Shown: positions 25,861 to 34,911 of the stretch, piece by piece
How positions within the stretch are numbered: the first letter of the stretch is position 1
Layout of the letters: each line of letters opens with the position of its first letter
Assembly (NCBI RefSeq): GCF_000169175.1
Contig: NZ_AAWS01000036.1
Location: 35,165 to 99,164 of the forward strand
Source: Microscilla marina ATCC 23134
GTDB taxonomy: Bacteria > Bacteroidota > Bacteroidia > Cytophagales > Microscillaceae
Reading direction: 5' to 3'
Length of the DNA: 64,000 nt
The notes under the pieces: model-generated
The model's database searches: none
Told to the model about the DNA's origin: nothing
The model's input: only the letters and a program-made list of their open reading frames with translations
Translations under genes and position numbers: made by a program

Positions 25861-27050
25861 TTACTGTTTTCGCTTCGCCCCTAGCGCAAGCGTCCTTCGC
25901 TTGTGCTTATAATTGCGGAAGTATCTTGCCCCGAAGCAAGTTCGGGATGGCTCACTTTCATGTTTTTGCAAAAAAACAAACATACAAGTTTGAATTTGCT
26001 ACGATGGACACAAGTCTGGATACTTGCGCCAGCGTGTGAGGTCTGGGTAGGCAATTCAACCAAAAAAACAACCTCTCCCGTGTTGGTCTTCAGGCTTTAG
26101 CCCGACCAACCCCAACCAACCCAGGGGGCTTGTGCTTATAATTGCGGAAGCATCTTGCCCCGAAGCAAGTTCGGGATGGCTCACTTTCATGTTTTTGCAA
26201 AAAAACAAACATACAAGCTTGAATTTGCTACGATGGACACAAGTCTGGAGACTTGCGCCAGCGTGTGAGGTCTGGGTAGGCAATTCAACCAAAAAAACAA
26301 CCTCTCCCGTGTTGGTCTTCAGGCTTTAGCCCGACCAACACCTACCAACCCAAGGGGCTTGTGCTTATAATTGCGGAAGCATCTTGCCCCGAAGCAAGTT
26401 CGGGATGGCTCACTTTCATATTTTTGCAAAAAAACAAACATACAAGCTTGAATTTGCTACGATGGACACAAGTCTGGAGACTTGCGCCAGCGTGTGAGGT
26501 CTGGGTAGGCAATTCAACCAAAAAAACAACCTCTCCCGTGTTGGTCTTTAGGCTTTAGCCCGACCAACACCAACCAACCCAGGGGGCTTGTGCTTATAAT
26601 TGCGGAAGCATCTTGCCCCGAAGCAAGTTCGGGATGGCTCACTTTCATGTTTTTGCAAAAAAACAAATACTCAACCTTGAATTTGCTATGATGGACACAA
26701 GTCTGGAGACTTGCGCCAGCGTGTGTGTTAAAACTACTGACTACCGTCTCCCAACTCTTGACTTTAACGTTCTCCCGTGTTGGTCTTTAGGCTTTAGCCC
26801 GACCAACACCAACCAACCCAAGGGGCTTGTGCTTATAATTGCGGAAGTATCTTGCCCCGAAGCAAGTTCGGGATGGCTCACTTTCATGTTTTTGCAAAAA
26901 AACAAACATACAAGCTTGAATTTGCTACGATGGACACAAGTATGGAGACTTGTGCCAGCGTGTGTGTTAAAACTACTGACTACCGTCTCCCAACTCTTGA
27001 CTTTAACGTTGCTCAGGTCACCCTTCAGTAAGACCTTCGCAAGGAGGGGA
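25861..27050. repeat. Hairpin-rich tandem repeat array 2
   Basis: Units beginning GCTTGTGCTTATAATTGCGG start at 25899, 26128, 26357, 26586 and 26825. The first three are exactly 229 bp apart and the fourth step is 239 bp because a block is exchanged for one typical of array 1 (CTACTGACTACCGTCTCCCA). Three of the four hairpin modules of array 1 (CCCGAA/TTCGGG, CAAGTCT/AGACTTG and TTGGTC/GACCAA) are present in each full unit. The fourth (GCGCC/GGCGC) is missing. It lies directly after the PD40/OmpA gene, beginning within four bases of its stop codon. Confidence 0.9.
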
Positions 27051-27140
27051 AATTGGGACAGGTCAACATGAAAACAACCCACCCCAGTGAAGCCTGGTGG
27101 CTTTTGGAGTGGGTGTTTACGCAAAAAAAACAAACAATAA

Positions 27141-27299
27141 TTAACCTTGAATAACACAATGTTTGTCACCATTAATTACCCATACGTTGCCCCCAGCCAT
27201 GCGGCAGGCATCATCGTCTATGGCTTGTCGCCCTCCTACAGTGCTTTGTGCTTCTTGAGTAGATAATTGGTTGTTCTTGAAGTTTTTAAGATTTTTCAT
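27141..27299 (-). CDS. Double-glycine precursor peptide 1 (52 aa)
   Basis: ATG at 27299, stop at 27141. The leader is MKNLKNFKNNQL and then STQEAQSTVGG, ending in a Gly-Gly at residues 22-23. The 29-residue core has two Cys in the pattern C-x3-GG-x2-W-x7-C. It is one of three neighbours with the same leader and Cys/Trp plan. In Bacteroidota such GG-leader peptides are precursors of bacteriocin-like or RiPP products, cut after GG by a C39-peptidase ABC transporter. No modifying enzyme or exporter is next to it. Of the three it has the most divergent leader (TVGG instead of KVKGG). Its product and any modification are unknown. Confidence 0.7.
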   Translation of the reverse strand: MKNLKNFKNNQLSTQEAQSTVGGRQAIDDDACRMAGGNVWVINGDKHCVIQG

Positions 27300-27339
27300 G
27301 TTTTGTGTATGTTATATTATTGAGTGAATAAATTAAAAA

Positions 27340-27489
27340 TCAATTATACCAAGGAGTACAGCTATTGCCATTCCAATACCCGCCTGAATCCTCGCATTCC
27401 TTTCCGTTAATTAGCCTAAACCCTCCTTTTACTTTTTTCAAATCAGATTTTACAACCTCGTCGTTCTTAAATTTTTTAAGGTTTTTCAT
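27340..27489 (-). CDS. Double-glycine precursor peptide 2 (49 aa)
   Basis: ATG at 27489, stop TGA at 27340. The leader is MKNLKKFKNDEVVKSDLKKV and then KGG, with the Gly-Gly at residues 22-23. The 26-residue core has the pattern C-x3-GG-x-W-x4-C and ends with aromatic residues. The leader matches peptide 3 at most positions, so the two are recent paralogues. The gene lies 40 bases upstream of peptide 1 on the same strand, so the genes may share a transcript. Its exporter, protease and any modification genes must lie elsewhere in the genome. Confidence 0.75.
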   Translation of the reverse strand: MKNLKKFKNDEVVKSDLKKVKGGFRLINGKECEDSGGYWNGNSCTPWYN

Positions 27490-27640
27490 GTAGTTATATC
27501 TAAAGTGTTTTGTGAATAAAAATAAATAGGTTGATTGGGGTAAGTGCCAGGGCAGTATTCATACCTTACAGGTAAATTTTACCTACAGTTAGGTTATACG
27601 CCCCAATACCCAGCGCACTTAGCCCCCAATACCTAAGGCA

Positions 27641-27787
27641 TTACTTCCAGCCAATGCACAAACAAGGCTCTACCCACTGGTAACCATCAGCAAGACATTG
27701 CGCTCTGGTGATTCTGATACCACCTTTTACTTTTTGCAAATCAGTTTTTACAATTGCATTGTTCTTGAAATTTTTAAGATTTTTCAT
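27641..27787 (-). CDS. Double-glycine precursor peptide 3 (48 aa)
   Basis: ATG at 27787, stop TAA at 27641. The leader is MKNLKNFKNNAIVKTDLQKV and then KGG, with the Gly-Gly at residues 22-23. The 25-residue core has three Cys in the pattern C-x3-G-x2-W-x3-C-x-C. It is the first of the three in transcription order, 151 bp upstream of peptide 2. Conservation of the leader and of the spacing from Cys to Gly to Trp to Cys in all three, while the rest of the core differs, is strong evidence of real genes under selection for processing. Confidence 0.75.
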   Translation of the reverse strand: MKNLKNFKNNAIVKTDLQKVKGGIRITRAQCLADGYQWVEPCLCIGWK

Positions 27788-28317
27788 GTTTTGTTATTTG
27801 TTTAAAAAGGTTTCTAAATAGTTGAATAAGACTTGTAACCTATCTCGACTTTTAATAATGGGCGACCATCATTCACTTTGTCCGTTGACTTCAAGTTTTC
27901 TCGTCATTTAACAAAAGCAATAGTTTTCGCAAACACTCAAAAAGACGAGACGAGTTCTCAAACAATACTTGTGATTGACAACCTCAATGAGATATAAGGC
28001 TTAAAGTATTGTTGAGTTCTGATTGCCTCACGAGCATTGTTTGAGTCATTCAACGAGGGTAAAGGTAGAGGGGCAAAACCTGGCAAACGCTTTACATTAT
28101 AAGGTGGGCCTTTTTTTTGTTGAAAAATGGGTTTGGAGAGTCTACGGGGTGATTTTATGTCTTGAGTATTTATAAATTTAACAAAAGTAGCGAGTGTCAT
28201 GAAGCGAATTGATACTTGCCTGGCAACAAAATGTAGAGGGAAAATTGACTGGGGGTAAAAAAATGAAGAGATTTAGGCAAGTGAAAGGAGTATTGTTAAA
28301 TCAACACAAAACAAAAG
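27788..28317. other. Divergent spacer, no gene supported
   Basis: This lies between the peptide genes (minus) and the carboxypeptidase gene (plus), so both promoters should be here. An 80-codon frame on the minus strand (27958-28200) has no recognisable protein features and is not called. I see no clear promoter box or hairpin. Confidence 0.35.
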
Positions 28318-29820
28318 ATGAACACCTATAAGAAATTTACCGAAAGGATGCAAAAAATTGCCGACATCAACAACTCGGCTGCTTTGCTACAGTGGGACCA
28401 GGAAGTATACATGCCACCCAAAAGTGCTGGCCGACGTGCCCAGCAATTGTCTACTTTGGCAGGCTTGGCACATGAGCTATTTACTGCTGATGACACTGGT
28501 CACTTGTTAGACGAGCTTGCCAATGCCGACTTGAGCGAGGCTGAAAAAGCGAATGTAAGCTATACCAAAGCGGAGTACGACAAGTACAAAAAAGTACCCA
28601 AGGAGTTTGTAGAAAAAACCAGTGCGGCAGTGTCCAAAGCTTTTCAGTCGTGGAACAACGCCAAGCAACAAAAAAACTTTGCCCTATATGCGCCCGATTT
28701 AGAAGCATTGCTTGAGCTAAAGTTGCAAGAGTGTGAGTACCTGGGCTACGAGGAACACCCTTATAATGCCCAGCTCGATATTTACGAAAAGAACATGACC
28801 GTAGACCAGCTCGAAGTATTGTTTGGGCAGGTAAAAGCGCGTTTGTTTCCTTTTATAGAGAAAATATACCACGCCGAACAAGTGAGCGATGAGTTGATGT
28901 ATCAGCACTTTGACAAAGACAAACAGTGGGATTATGGCATCGAGATACTCAAACAAATTGGCTATGATCTGGACGCAGGCCGACAAGATGTTTCGTCGCA
29001 TCCGTTTACTACCAATTTTAGTGCAACCGATGTGCGGGTAACTACCCGAATAGACGAAAACAACCTAAGCGAAATGCTGTGGAGCACCATACATGAGGGG
29101 GGGCACGCTTTGTATGAACAGGGGCTCAAAGACGAAAACTATGGTTTGCCTTCGGGTGCCTACCTTACCTTGGGCATGCACGAGTCACAGTCGCGCCTGT
29201 GGGAAAACAACGTAGGGCGTTCGCTTAACTTTTGGCAAGGCAACTTTGCCCGTTTGCAAGAGGTGTTTCCCAGTCAATTGGGCAAGCATAACGCCAACGA
29301 TTTTTTTAAGGCAATGAATAAGGTGCAGCCTTCGCCCATCAGAACCAATGCCGATGAGTTGACTTACCATTTTCACGTGCTCATTCGCTACGAGATAGAA
29401 AAAGAGCTGTTTGAGAAAAAGCTAAAGGTGGCTGACCTCAAGGATAAATGGAACGCTATGTATAAGCAATACTTGGGGCTTGACATCAAAAACGACGCTG
29501 AAGGTGTGCTGCAAGACATTCACTGGAGCCACGGCAGTTTTGGTTACTTTCCTACTTACTCTATCGGAAGTTTTTACGCCGCCCAGTTTTACGCCCAGGC
29601 AGTGCAAGACATTCCAGGGGTAGAAGACGACATTCGTGCCAAAAACCCCGCGAAATTGTTGGAATGGTTGCAAAAAAACATTCACCAATATGGACGTCGC
29701 TACAAAGCCGACGAGCTGTGCAAGCGGGTAACGGGCGAAATTCTCAATTTTGATTATTTTATGCGTTATATAGAAGAAAAATATGCCTCCATCTACGACT
29801 TAAGTGGGGTAGGGGTGTAG
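28318..29820 (+). CDS. M32 family metallocarboxypeptidase
   Basis: This encodes 500 residues, the usual length for the family. The zinc motif HEGGH is at residues 259-263, and the family-specific segments LLQWDQEVYMPPK (near 24-36), GMHESQSRLWEN (near 287-298) and IRTNADELTYHFHVLIRYEIE (split over about 342-362) are all present. It removes single residues from peptide C-termini in the cytoplasm with zinc or cobalt; no signal peptide is present. The start at 28318 agrees with the family's N-terminus. It stands alone, with a hairpin downstream. The assignment is secure. Confidence 0.93.
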   Translation: MNTYKKFTERMQKIADINNSAALLQWDQEVYMPPKSAGRRAQQLSTLAGLAHELFTADDTGHLLDELANADLSEAEKANVSYTKAEYDKYKKVPKEFVEKTSAAVSKAFQSWNNAKQQKNFALYAPDLEALLELKLQECEYLGYEEHPYNAQLDIYEKNMTVDQLEVLFGQVKARLFPFIEKIYHAEQVSDELMYQHFDKDKQWDYGIEILKQIGYDLDAGRQDVSSHPFTTNFSATDVRVTTRIDENNLSEMLWSTIHEGGHALYEQGLKDENYGLPSGAYLTLGMHESQSRLWENNVGRSLNFWQGNFARLQEVFPSQLGKHNANDFFKAMNKVQPSPIRTNADELTYHFHVLIRYEIEKELFEKKLKVADLKDKWNAMYKQYLGLDIKNDAEGVLQDIHWSHGSFGYFPTYSIGSFYAAQFYAQAVQDIPGVEDDIRAKNPAKLLEWLQKNIHQYGRRYKADELCKRVTGEILNFDYFMRYIEEKYASIYDLSGVGV

Positions 29821-29840
29821 TTTTTTTATAGCTTCAAGCC

Positions 29841-29881
29841 ATTAGCCACAGGCGACCAGTTTTTATTGCCTTGTGGCTAAT
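29841..29881. terminator. Hairpin between convergent genes
   Basis: ATTAGCCACAGGC (29841-29853) pairs with GCCTTGTGGCTAAT (29868-29881) except for one mismatch. It lies 20 bases after the carboxypeptidase stop and 32 bases before the end of the converging gene. No strong T-run follows, so its role as a terminator for either gene is uncertain. Confidence 0.45.
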
Positions 29882-29912
29882 AAACCATTGAACAAAGCGA
29901 TCATAACCTTCC

Positions 29913-31118
29913 CTAAAAAGACCACTTCAACCGCCCAAACAATACATTAGGCGTGGGCATTACCTGCTCCAGCGCCTTGTTGCGGAGGACTTGAGCCGTC
30001 ACCAAAAAATCAAAGTTTTCGGCAAGTGACAAAGTAACCCCTGGTACAAAAATATATACCTGATCGGTAGGGCTCACAATGGCCGATACATTGGCGCTCA
30101 CCAAAGGGTGAATCTGATAACTTATTCCGGCAAGTATGGCGGTTTTGGCAATAAACAGGTTGTTGGCAGGCAAGGGACGCGATAACAGGCTTGCCGCCGA
30201 TTGGGTATCGTCCCAGTTGCCATTGTATAAAAACTCCAGTTGGACAAACATTGCGTTTGGAAAAACATAACTAAAACCTGCGGTAGCGTTTATGTATCCG
30301 TTTTTTTCCTGCCAGTTTTCTCTGGGATGAAAATAAGTCAGTTCACCCTTAAAACCCACGCCCTTAATGTTGCCCGACCAACCAAGCCCTGCCGCCATTT
30401 CGTGGTAATAATTGGCCACCAGCCACTGAAAATCATAGTTGAAATGATTGTGTTTGAGCATAACAGCTGCTACAGTAGTATCCAGCGTTTCGCCCGGTTT
30501 GATGGCTACCTCAAAGCCCGAAGCATAGCCCCTAAAGTACTGAAAACGAATGGCGTCAGCGCCGGGGCGTTCTTCGTAGTCAAAGTCAAGGTAAGAGTAA
30601 GTATTGAACAGGTCATTGGGGTTCCAAGCCATTGTTTTGCCCCAGTTGATGCGCTGCCTCCCTATCTGTAACTCCCATTTTTCACGACGATAAGTTAAAC
30701 TTAGGCGGTCTATAGCCGTATGCCCCACAAAGTGTTGTCCATCTGCCCATACCCACGACAAATCTACCAACCCAAGGTCTTCATCCAGTATATTGCCATA
30801 GGTAGGCAACAGGTCCATTTGCTGGTTTGCCATATAGAGCGACTCGGTAGTATAGCCATTAAAAATCCGGTTACGTACCTCCAGTTTACCCACCAGCCTT
30901 TTGCCAAATTGCCATTTAGAATTGAGGCGATTATGAATGAGGTTGTCATACCTAAAATCGGTCATCTGTTTCGAAAAGCTCAACGAACCCAACTCCTTCA
31001 AGTAGCCGTTTACTGTGACCAAAGGTGGTTTTTCCTCCTCATTGTGGTGGCTGCTATCGGTTTGGGCTTGCGCCAATGAACCCAGAAAGAGTAAGAGAAA
31101 AAGTATAGAGTGTTTCAT
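29913..31118 (-). CDS. Outer-membrane beta-barrel protein of the export cluster
   Basis: This encodes 401 residues with a signal peptide (residues 1-19, ending AQAQ) and a His/Glu-rich linker. Alternating aromatic strands follow to a C-terminal FGRLKWSF, the terminal Phe expected of BamA-inserted barrels. Segments such as LQIGRQRINWGKTMAWNPND resemble DUF1302-type barrels, which often sit with lipid or hydrophobic-compound transport genes; this is recalled. It is the last gene of the minus-strand cluster, 136 bp after the ABC ATPase gene, with part of a GTAGTC repeat (31122-31170) in the gap. It probably forms the outer-membrane part of the transport path. Confidence 0.75.
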   Translation of the reverse strand: MKHSILFLLLFLGSLAQAQTDSSHHNEEEKPPLVTVNGYLKELGSLSFSKQMTDFRYDNLIHNRLNSKWQFGKRLVGKLEVRNRIFNGYTTESLYMANQQMDLLPTYGNILDEDLGLVDLSWVWADGQHFVGHTAIDRLSLTYRREKWELQIGRQRINWGKTMAWNPNDLFNTYSYLDFDYEERPGADAIRFQYFRGYASGFEVAIKPGETLDTTVAAVMLKHNHFNYDFQWLVANYYHEMAAGLGWSGNIKGVGFKGELTYFHPRENWQEKNGYINATAGFSYVFPNAMFVQLEFLYNGNWDDTQSAASLLSRPLPANNLFIAKTAILAGISYQIHPLVSANVSAIVSPTDQVYIFVPGVTLSLAENFDFLVTAQVLRNKALEQVMPTPNVLFGRLKWSF

Positions 31119-31254
31119 GTTAGTTGGTAGTCCGTAGTCAATAGTCGGGAGTTTTTAGTTGATAGTCGATGGTCGATATTTTTCGATGTTTGCTGAGTAT
31201 TTGGTTTAAGCCCCGCTTTGCGAACCATAAAACCATAAAGCAATTCTTTTTTTA

Positions 31255-31956
31255 TCAAACCACCATCTCCTCCTTATGCTCATCTTTCACCACTTTGCCA
31301 TCTTCTAAAGTCACCACTCGATGAGCCCGGTTAATAACGCGTGGGTCGTGAGTAGAAAACACAAAGGTGATGTTTTCTTCCCGGTTAAGCTTTACCATAA
31401 TGTCCAGCAGGTTTTCGGCAGACTTAGAGTCAAGGTTGGCGGTAGGCTCATCGGCGAGCACAAACTGAGGTTTAGATGCCAACGCCCTTGCCACCGCCAC
31501 GCGTTGTTGTTGTCCGCCCGATAGCTCCGAGGGGCGATTGTTGAGGCGGTCACCTAAGCCTACTTCTGCCAGTAGTTCAGACGCCCGTTGGTCTACTTCT
31601 TTTTTGGGGCGTTTTTGCAATTGCATAATAAAAGCTACATTTTCTTTGGCAGTAAGTACCGGAATCAGGTTGTATGCCTGAAACACAAAACCGATGTTAT
31701 TGAGGCGAAAATCGATCAGTTTGCTCTCTTTAAGCTTACTAATGTCGGTACCCCCTACCTCTAGCACCCCGGCAGTAGGGCTGTCCAGACCACCAATAAT
31801 GTTGAGTAAAGTACTTTTACCCGATCCCGAAGGACCTACCACTGCAGTAAACTCTCCTTTTTTGATGACCAGGTCTACTCCATTGAGCGCATACACCGGT
31901 ACGCCCTTGGTCTCGTTGTATACTTTAGTGATTCCTTGTGTTTTGATTACTTCCAT
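31255..31956 (-). CDS. LolD/MacB-type ABC transporter ATPase
   Basis: This encodes 233 residues. Walker A GPSGSGKST is at 41-49, the signature LSGGQ at 145-149, Walker B FVLADE at 165-170 and the switch histidine at 203 (FSTHD). Sequence and length fit the family that powers FtsX-type permeases, such as LolD for lipoprotein release and MacB-type systems. It would sit at the inner face of the cytoplasmic membrane and drive the permeases encoded upstream in the same cluster (34912-39197). The gap to the dehydrogenase gene before it is 627 bp and full of repeats, so it may be transcribed from its own promoter. Confidence 0.92.
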   Translation of the reverse strand: MEVIKTQGITKVYNETKGVPVYALNGVDLVIKKGEFTAVVGPSGSGKSTLLNIIGGLDSPTAGVLEVGGTDISKLKESKLIDFRLNNIGFVFQAYNLIPVLTAKENVAFIMQLQKRPKKEVDQRASELLAEVGLGDRLNNRPSELSGGQQQRVAVARALASKPQFVLADEPTANLDSKSAENLLDIMVKLNREENITFVFSTHDPRVINRAHRVVTLEDGKVVKDEHKEEMVV

Positions 31957-32320
31957 TGTGTATGTTGTTTAAATGATTTTATTGCTCACAAAGCGGTTAA
32001 AAAATGGTTATATGGTTTTATGGCTCGCAAAGCGAGACTACTGATTAAATTACGAATGGTTTAATTACGAATTACGATTGTACGAATTTTTTAAAATCCT
32101 TGATATACAGGTATTTACATATAAATCAAGGGGCTACCCCTTGCTGTAATGCAATGGAAGTTCGCGGTTTATCGGAATGGTCGCCCTAGCAAAGAGCAAA
32201 CATGAGCGTATACGCCGCCTTTTAAAAGTGAAAACAACCTTGTTTTTGTTCGTTTTAACCTTTGCAAAATACTTATTGTCAGATGATTACAAGACTCCGT
32301 ACACTCCTAATTACGAATTA

Positions 32321-32402
32321 GCGTGAAGCGAGGCTAAAAGATCGTTGTCTATCGACTTAGCATCCGTTTCACGCTCAGTGTAGCCACAATGGACCATCGA
32401 TT
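32321..32402. repeat. 80-bp dispersed repeat, copy 1
   Basis: GCGnnAAGCGAGnCTAAAAG is followed by ATCGTTGTCTATCGACTTAG, then CCGTTTnACGCTCAGTGTAG and CCACAATGGACnATCGA. Near-identical copies lie at 33701-33780 and 34719-34798, always in gaps of the export cluster and in the same direction. The rest of the gap 31957-32583 has ATGGTTTTATGGCTCGCAAA (32012) and the 110-bp repeat at 32419. No gene is seen. Confidence 0.8.
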
Positions 32403-32418
32403 TTTAACCACACTTTTT

Positions 32419-32528
32419 ATAAGTAACTGAAAATCAATGTAATATAAAAGTGTAGTTACCTGTGAACCGAATCTACAGCAGTTTGCTGTGATGAGCTCAA
32501 CGCAGTTAAACAGGGTCTAACTTGCGAC
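32419..32528 (+). repeat. 110-bp inverted repeat, left copy
   Basis: This segment includes AGTGTAGTTACCTGTGAACC and CAGTTTGCTGTGATGAGCTC. It recurs as a nearly exact inverted copy at 37720-37829 (over 90 percent identical by eye). The two copies are the same length and flank 5.2 kb holding the dehydrogenase, the small membrane protein, one intact permease and the frameshifted permease. A diverged direct copy lies near 43928-44046. Confidence 0.8.
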
Positions 32529-32583
32529 TTGTCGCACCGATATGCGTCGGTATCTAAGGACTTGAAGCTTGCCCCTGTCGGGG

Positions 32584-33492
32584 CTATTGACTCCCAACCC
32601 CTGACTCCTGACTATCTTTCTGTAAAGCAAAATCAAGAAAATATTGTCGTAAACTATGTTTGCCATATTTGGGGGCTATTTCAGTATTGTTGGCTGCGGT
32701 GACAAAAAACCGAAACAAGTCGGCTTGTTGCTTGTTAAAAGGCTTGATGAGTGCAATCAATACTTTAGTAGCCCACACAGGTATATTCAAAAAGCGGGGT
32801 TTGCTATCCAATACATCAAAAGCCATTTCGCCAATGCGTTGATAACTAAACATTTCTTGTCCGCCTGCGTCTACTTCTGGTACATCTTCCTGAAAAGCCC
32901 GTACACATACCTCGGCAAGGTCTGCCCCGTGAATGGGGTTAATGACTCCGCTGCCATTACCTACCATAAATACCCGACCTTGAGCTGCCATGGTCATAAA
33001 TTCGCTCATGTCTGAATAATACCCGCTGGGGCGTACAATGCTATAAGCTATGCCCGATTGCTTGAGTTCTTTGACAAAAGCTTCACGGGCTTGAGCCACC
33101 GCAAGCTTATGGGCAAGTGCTTCGCCTTGAAATACCGATACAAACACGAACTTTTCTATAGAAGCTTGTTGGGCAAGCGCTAACAAATTTTTGTTGGCCT
33201 GATAGTCTACCTCCCAAAACGACAGCCCATCTTTTTGACGAGTGATGCCTACCGACGAAAATACCCAATCGATGCCTTCCAGTGCGCCTTTCAGAGTTTC
33301 GGGGCGGGTAATCTCCCCTACAAATACATCGTCTACAAAATGGGCAACTGCAGGCTCACCAAATTTACCTGTTTGGGACAGCTTTTTTTGGTTGCGTACC
33401 AGCGCCCTTACCCAATAGCCTTGTTGTTTGAGGGTTTGTACTACATATTTGCCTAAATATCCGGTGGCTCCGGCTACTAATACTTTTTTCAT
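32584..33492 (-). CDS. NAD(P)-binding atypical short-chain dehydrogenase
   Basis: This encodes 302 residues from the ATG at 33492, which puts the Rossmann motif GATGYLG at residues 8-14; 13 extra codons upstream are not needed. The pattern VFSSVGITRQ, then the VRPSGYYSDMSEFM and GVINPIHGADLAEV segments, fits NmrA-like or atypical SDR proteins that act on a nucleotide-sugar-like or other carbonyl substrate. The usual YxxxK catalytic pair is not obvious. The last residues (DSQESGVGSQ) are encoded by a GTAGTC-type repeat (GACTCCCAACCCCTGACTCC at 32588), so the repeat has grown into the gene's 3' end. It lies in the export cluster; its link to transport is unclear. Confidence 0.8.
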   Translation of the reverse strand: MKKVLVAGATGYLGKYVVQTLKQQGYWVRALVRNQKKLSQTGKFGEPAVAHFVDDVFVGEITRPETLKGALEGIDWVFSSVGITRQKDGLSFWEVDYQANKNLLALAQQASIEKFVFVSVFQGEALAHKLAVAQAREAFVKELKQSGIAYSIVRPSGYYSDMSEFMTMAAQGRVFMVGNGSGVINPIHGADLAEVCVRAFQEDVPEVDAGGQEMFSYQRIGEMAFDVLDSKPRFLNIPVWATKVLIALIKPFNKQQADLFRFFVTAANNTEIAPKYGKHSLRQYFLDFALQKDSQESGVGSQ

Positions 33493-33566
33493 GTGATATA
33501 TGGTTTTATTGTTTGATGGTTTGCAAAGCAACTATTATCACTTAAATTACGAATGGTTTAATTACG

Positions 33567-33780
33567 AACCGACCGCAGGGAGCTCTGCCTTAGCTAATTA
33601 CGAATTACGAATTGGCGCAAAGCGAGGCTACTGATTAAATTACGAATGGTTTAATTACGAATTACGAACCGACCGCAGGGAGCTCTGCTTTAGCTAATTA
33701 GCGCAAAGCGAGACTAAAAGATCGTTGTCTATCGACTTAGCACCCGTTTTACGCTCAGTGTAGCCACAATGGACTATCGA
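33567..33780. repeat. Cluster of dispersed repeats in the gap before the dehydrogenase
   Basis: GAACCGACCGCAGGGAGCTC plus TGCnTTAGCTAATTA occurs at 33567-33600 and 33666-33700, each beside AATTACGAATGGTTTAATTA. The second 80-bp repeat copy follows at 33701-33780. Other copies of the GACCGCAGGGAGCTC motif lie at 34679 and 41146, and an inverted, altered one near 58872. No gene is seen in 33493-33961. Confidence 0.75.
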
Positions 33781-33794
33781 CCATCGACTTTTAA

Positions 33795-33843
33795 CTAACA
33801 AATTCATAAACCACTGAAAATAAGTATACTATGATTTTGTTAG
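33795..33843. repeat. 49-bp element with CTAACAA/TTGTTAG ends, copy 2
   Basis: This has the same length and the same ends as the element at 7405-7453, and a related interior including TGAAAAT and TACTATGA. The rest of the gap up to 33961 has a CCGATATACATCGG palindrome (about 33873) repeated as CCGATATTCATCGG (about 33919). Confidence 0.65.
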
Positions 33844-33961
33844 TTGTCTCTGGAACAGGAGGCAACTTGAAGCACCGATATACATCGGTATCTAAGGACT
33901 TGTTGCTTAAAGCACCGATATTCATCGGCATCTAGGGACTTGCTCCTGTCGGTGCTATGGA

Positions 33962-34585
33962 CTAAAACCTACTCACTGGCCTATAAGGTTCTTCGGTTAA
34001 TAAATGACTAATCAAGAGCTTAAAAAAGAACACCGGAACGAACCACTCTAGTCCGGGGATGGCACCAAAGCCCTCCATCCCGCTCAAAAAACTATAGTGC
34101 AACATCAGCGTAAGCGTATAAATGCCAAAAGCGGCAGGGCGTTGTAAGTATAAAGGCAACCTGAGCACCCACCATGAGCTAAGCATCAGGTAAGCGTATA
34201 TGCTGAACAAATACACCCAGTTGAGGTCGTTGAATAGCCAGGTGACCAAAAACAACTGCAAAATGTGGACTGCCACAAACTGCAAATGTTTGCCTCTGCT
34301 TTGCCCGGCACGGTGGTACCAACGCTTGGCGGTAGAGGTAGCATTGGTAATGACTCCGCCTATGAGGTCGAAAGCCAAAAAGCCTGCTACCAAATATTGC
34401 CAAATGCTCCATTGAATGCCTTGGATAGGTACCCAAATCAAGAGCCCTGCAGTGAGTACCAATGTAGGCAACAGCATCAGGGCTTGTTCACCTTTGGTGG
34501 CACCTGGTCCTACAAACTTATCCCACGAATTACCCGGTTTGGGGTAGTTCCATTCTATGTGTCGTTGTGAAAAATTGTTTTTCAT
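33962..34585 (-). CDS. Polytopic membrane protein of unknown function (207 aa)
   Basis: The first 25 residues are polar (HIEWNYPKPGNSWDKFVGPG). About five hydrophobic segments follow (near 35-52, 58-78, 98-120, 125-145, 150-172), with a cytoplasmic-looking C-terminus (LTEEPYRPVSRF). I do not recognise a family. It sits inside the minus-strand export cluster between a permease gene and the dehydrogenase gene, so it may be an accessory inner-membrane part or an enzyme acting on the transported compound. The gap before it (34586-34911) is repeat-filled. Confidence 0.7.
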   Translation of the reverse strand: MKNNFSQRHIEWNYPKPGNSWDKFVGPGATKGEQALMLLPTLVLTAGLLIWVPIQGIQWSIWQYLVAGFLAFDLIGGVITNATSTAKRWYHRAGQSRGKHLQFVAVHILQLFLVTWLFNDLNWVYLFSIYAYLMLSSWWVLRLPLYLQRPAAFGIYTLTLMLHYSFLSGMEGFGAIPGLEWFVPVFFFKLLISHLLTEEPYRPVSRF

Positions 34586-34676
34586 GGTTTTATATTAATG
34601 GTTTTCTACTTTGGTTCTATTGTTTGATGGTTCGCAAAGCGAGGCTACTTATTAAATTACGAATGGTTTAATTACG

Positions 34677-34815
34677 AACCGACCGCAGGGAGCTCTGCGT
34701 AAGCTAATTACGAATTAGCGCGAAGCGAGGCTAAAAGATCGTTGTCTATCGACTTAGCACCCGTTTCACGCTCAGTGTAGCCACAATGGACTATCGACCA
34801 TCGACTTTTAACTAT
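34677..34815. repeat. Dispersed repeats, copy 3
   Basis: GAACCGACCGCAGGGAGCTC (34677) and the third 80-bp repeat (34719-34798) occur in the same order as at 33666-33780. A diverged CTTTTTATAAGTTGCTAAAA unit of the 110-bp family follows at about 34818. Confidence 0.75.
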
Positions 34816-34911
34816 GCTTTTTATAAGTTGCTAAAAATCAACGTGATAGAAAAAGTGTAGCTACTTAGGGAACAAGGTATACCTAGCACCTTGTTGACGC
34901 TCTCAATTAAA

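Noticed and set aside
3121..27050. CRISPR arrays at 3.1-5.3 kb and 25.9-27 kb
   Set aside because: Units are 200-400 bp with no short repeat and unique-spacer plan, and no cas genes are present.
27958..28200. 80-codon minus-strand frame beside the peptide genes
   Set aside because: No GG leader, no signal, no domain. It has no similarity to the three precursor peptides.
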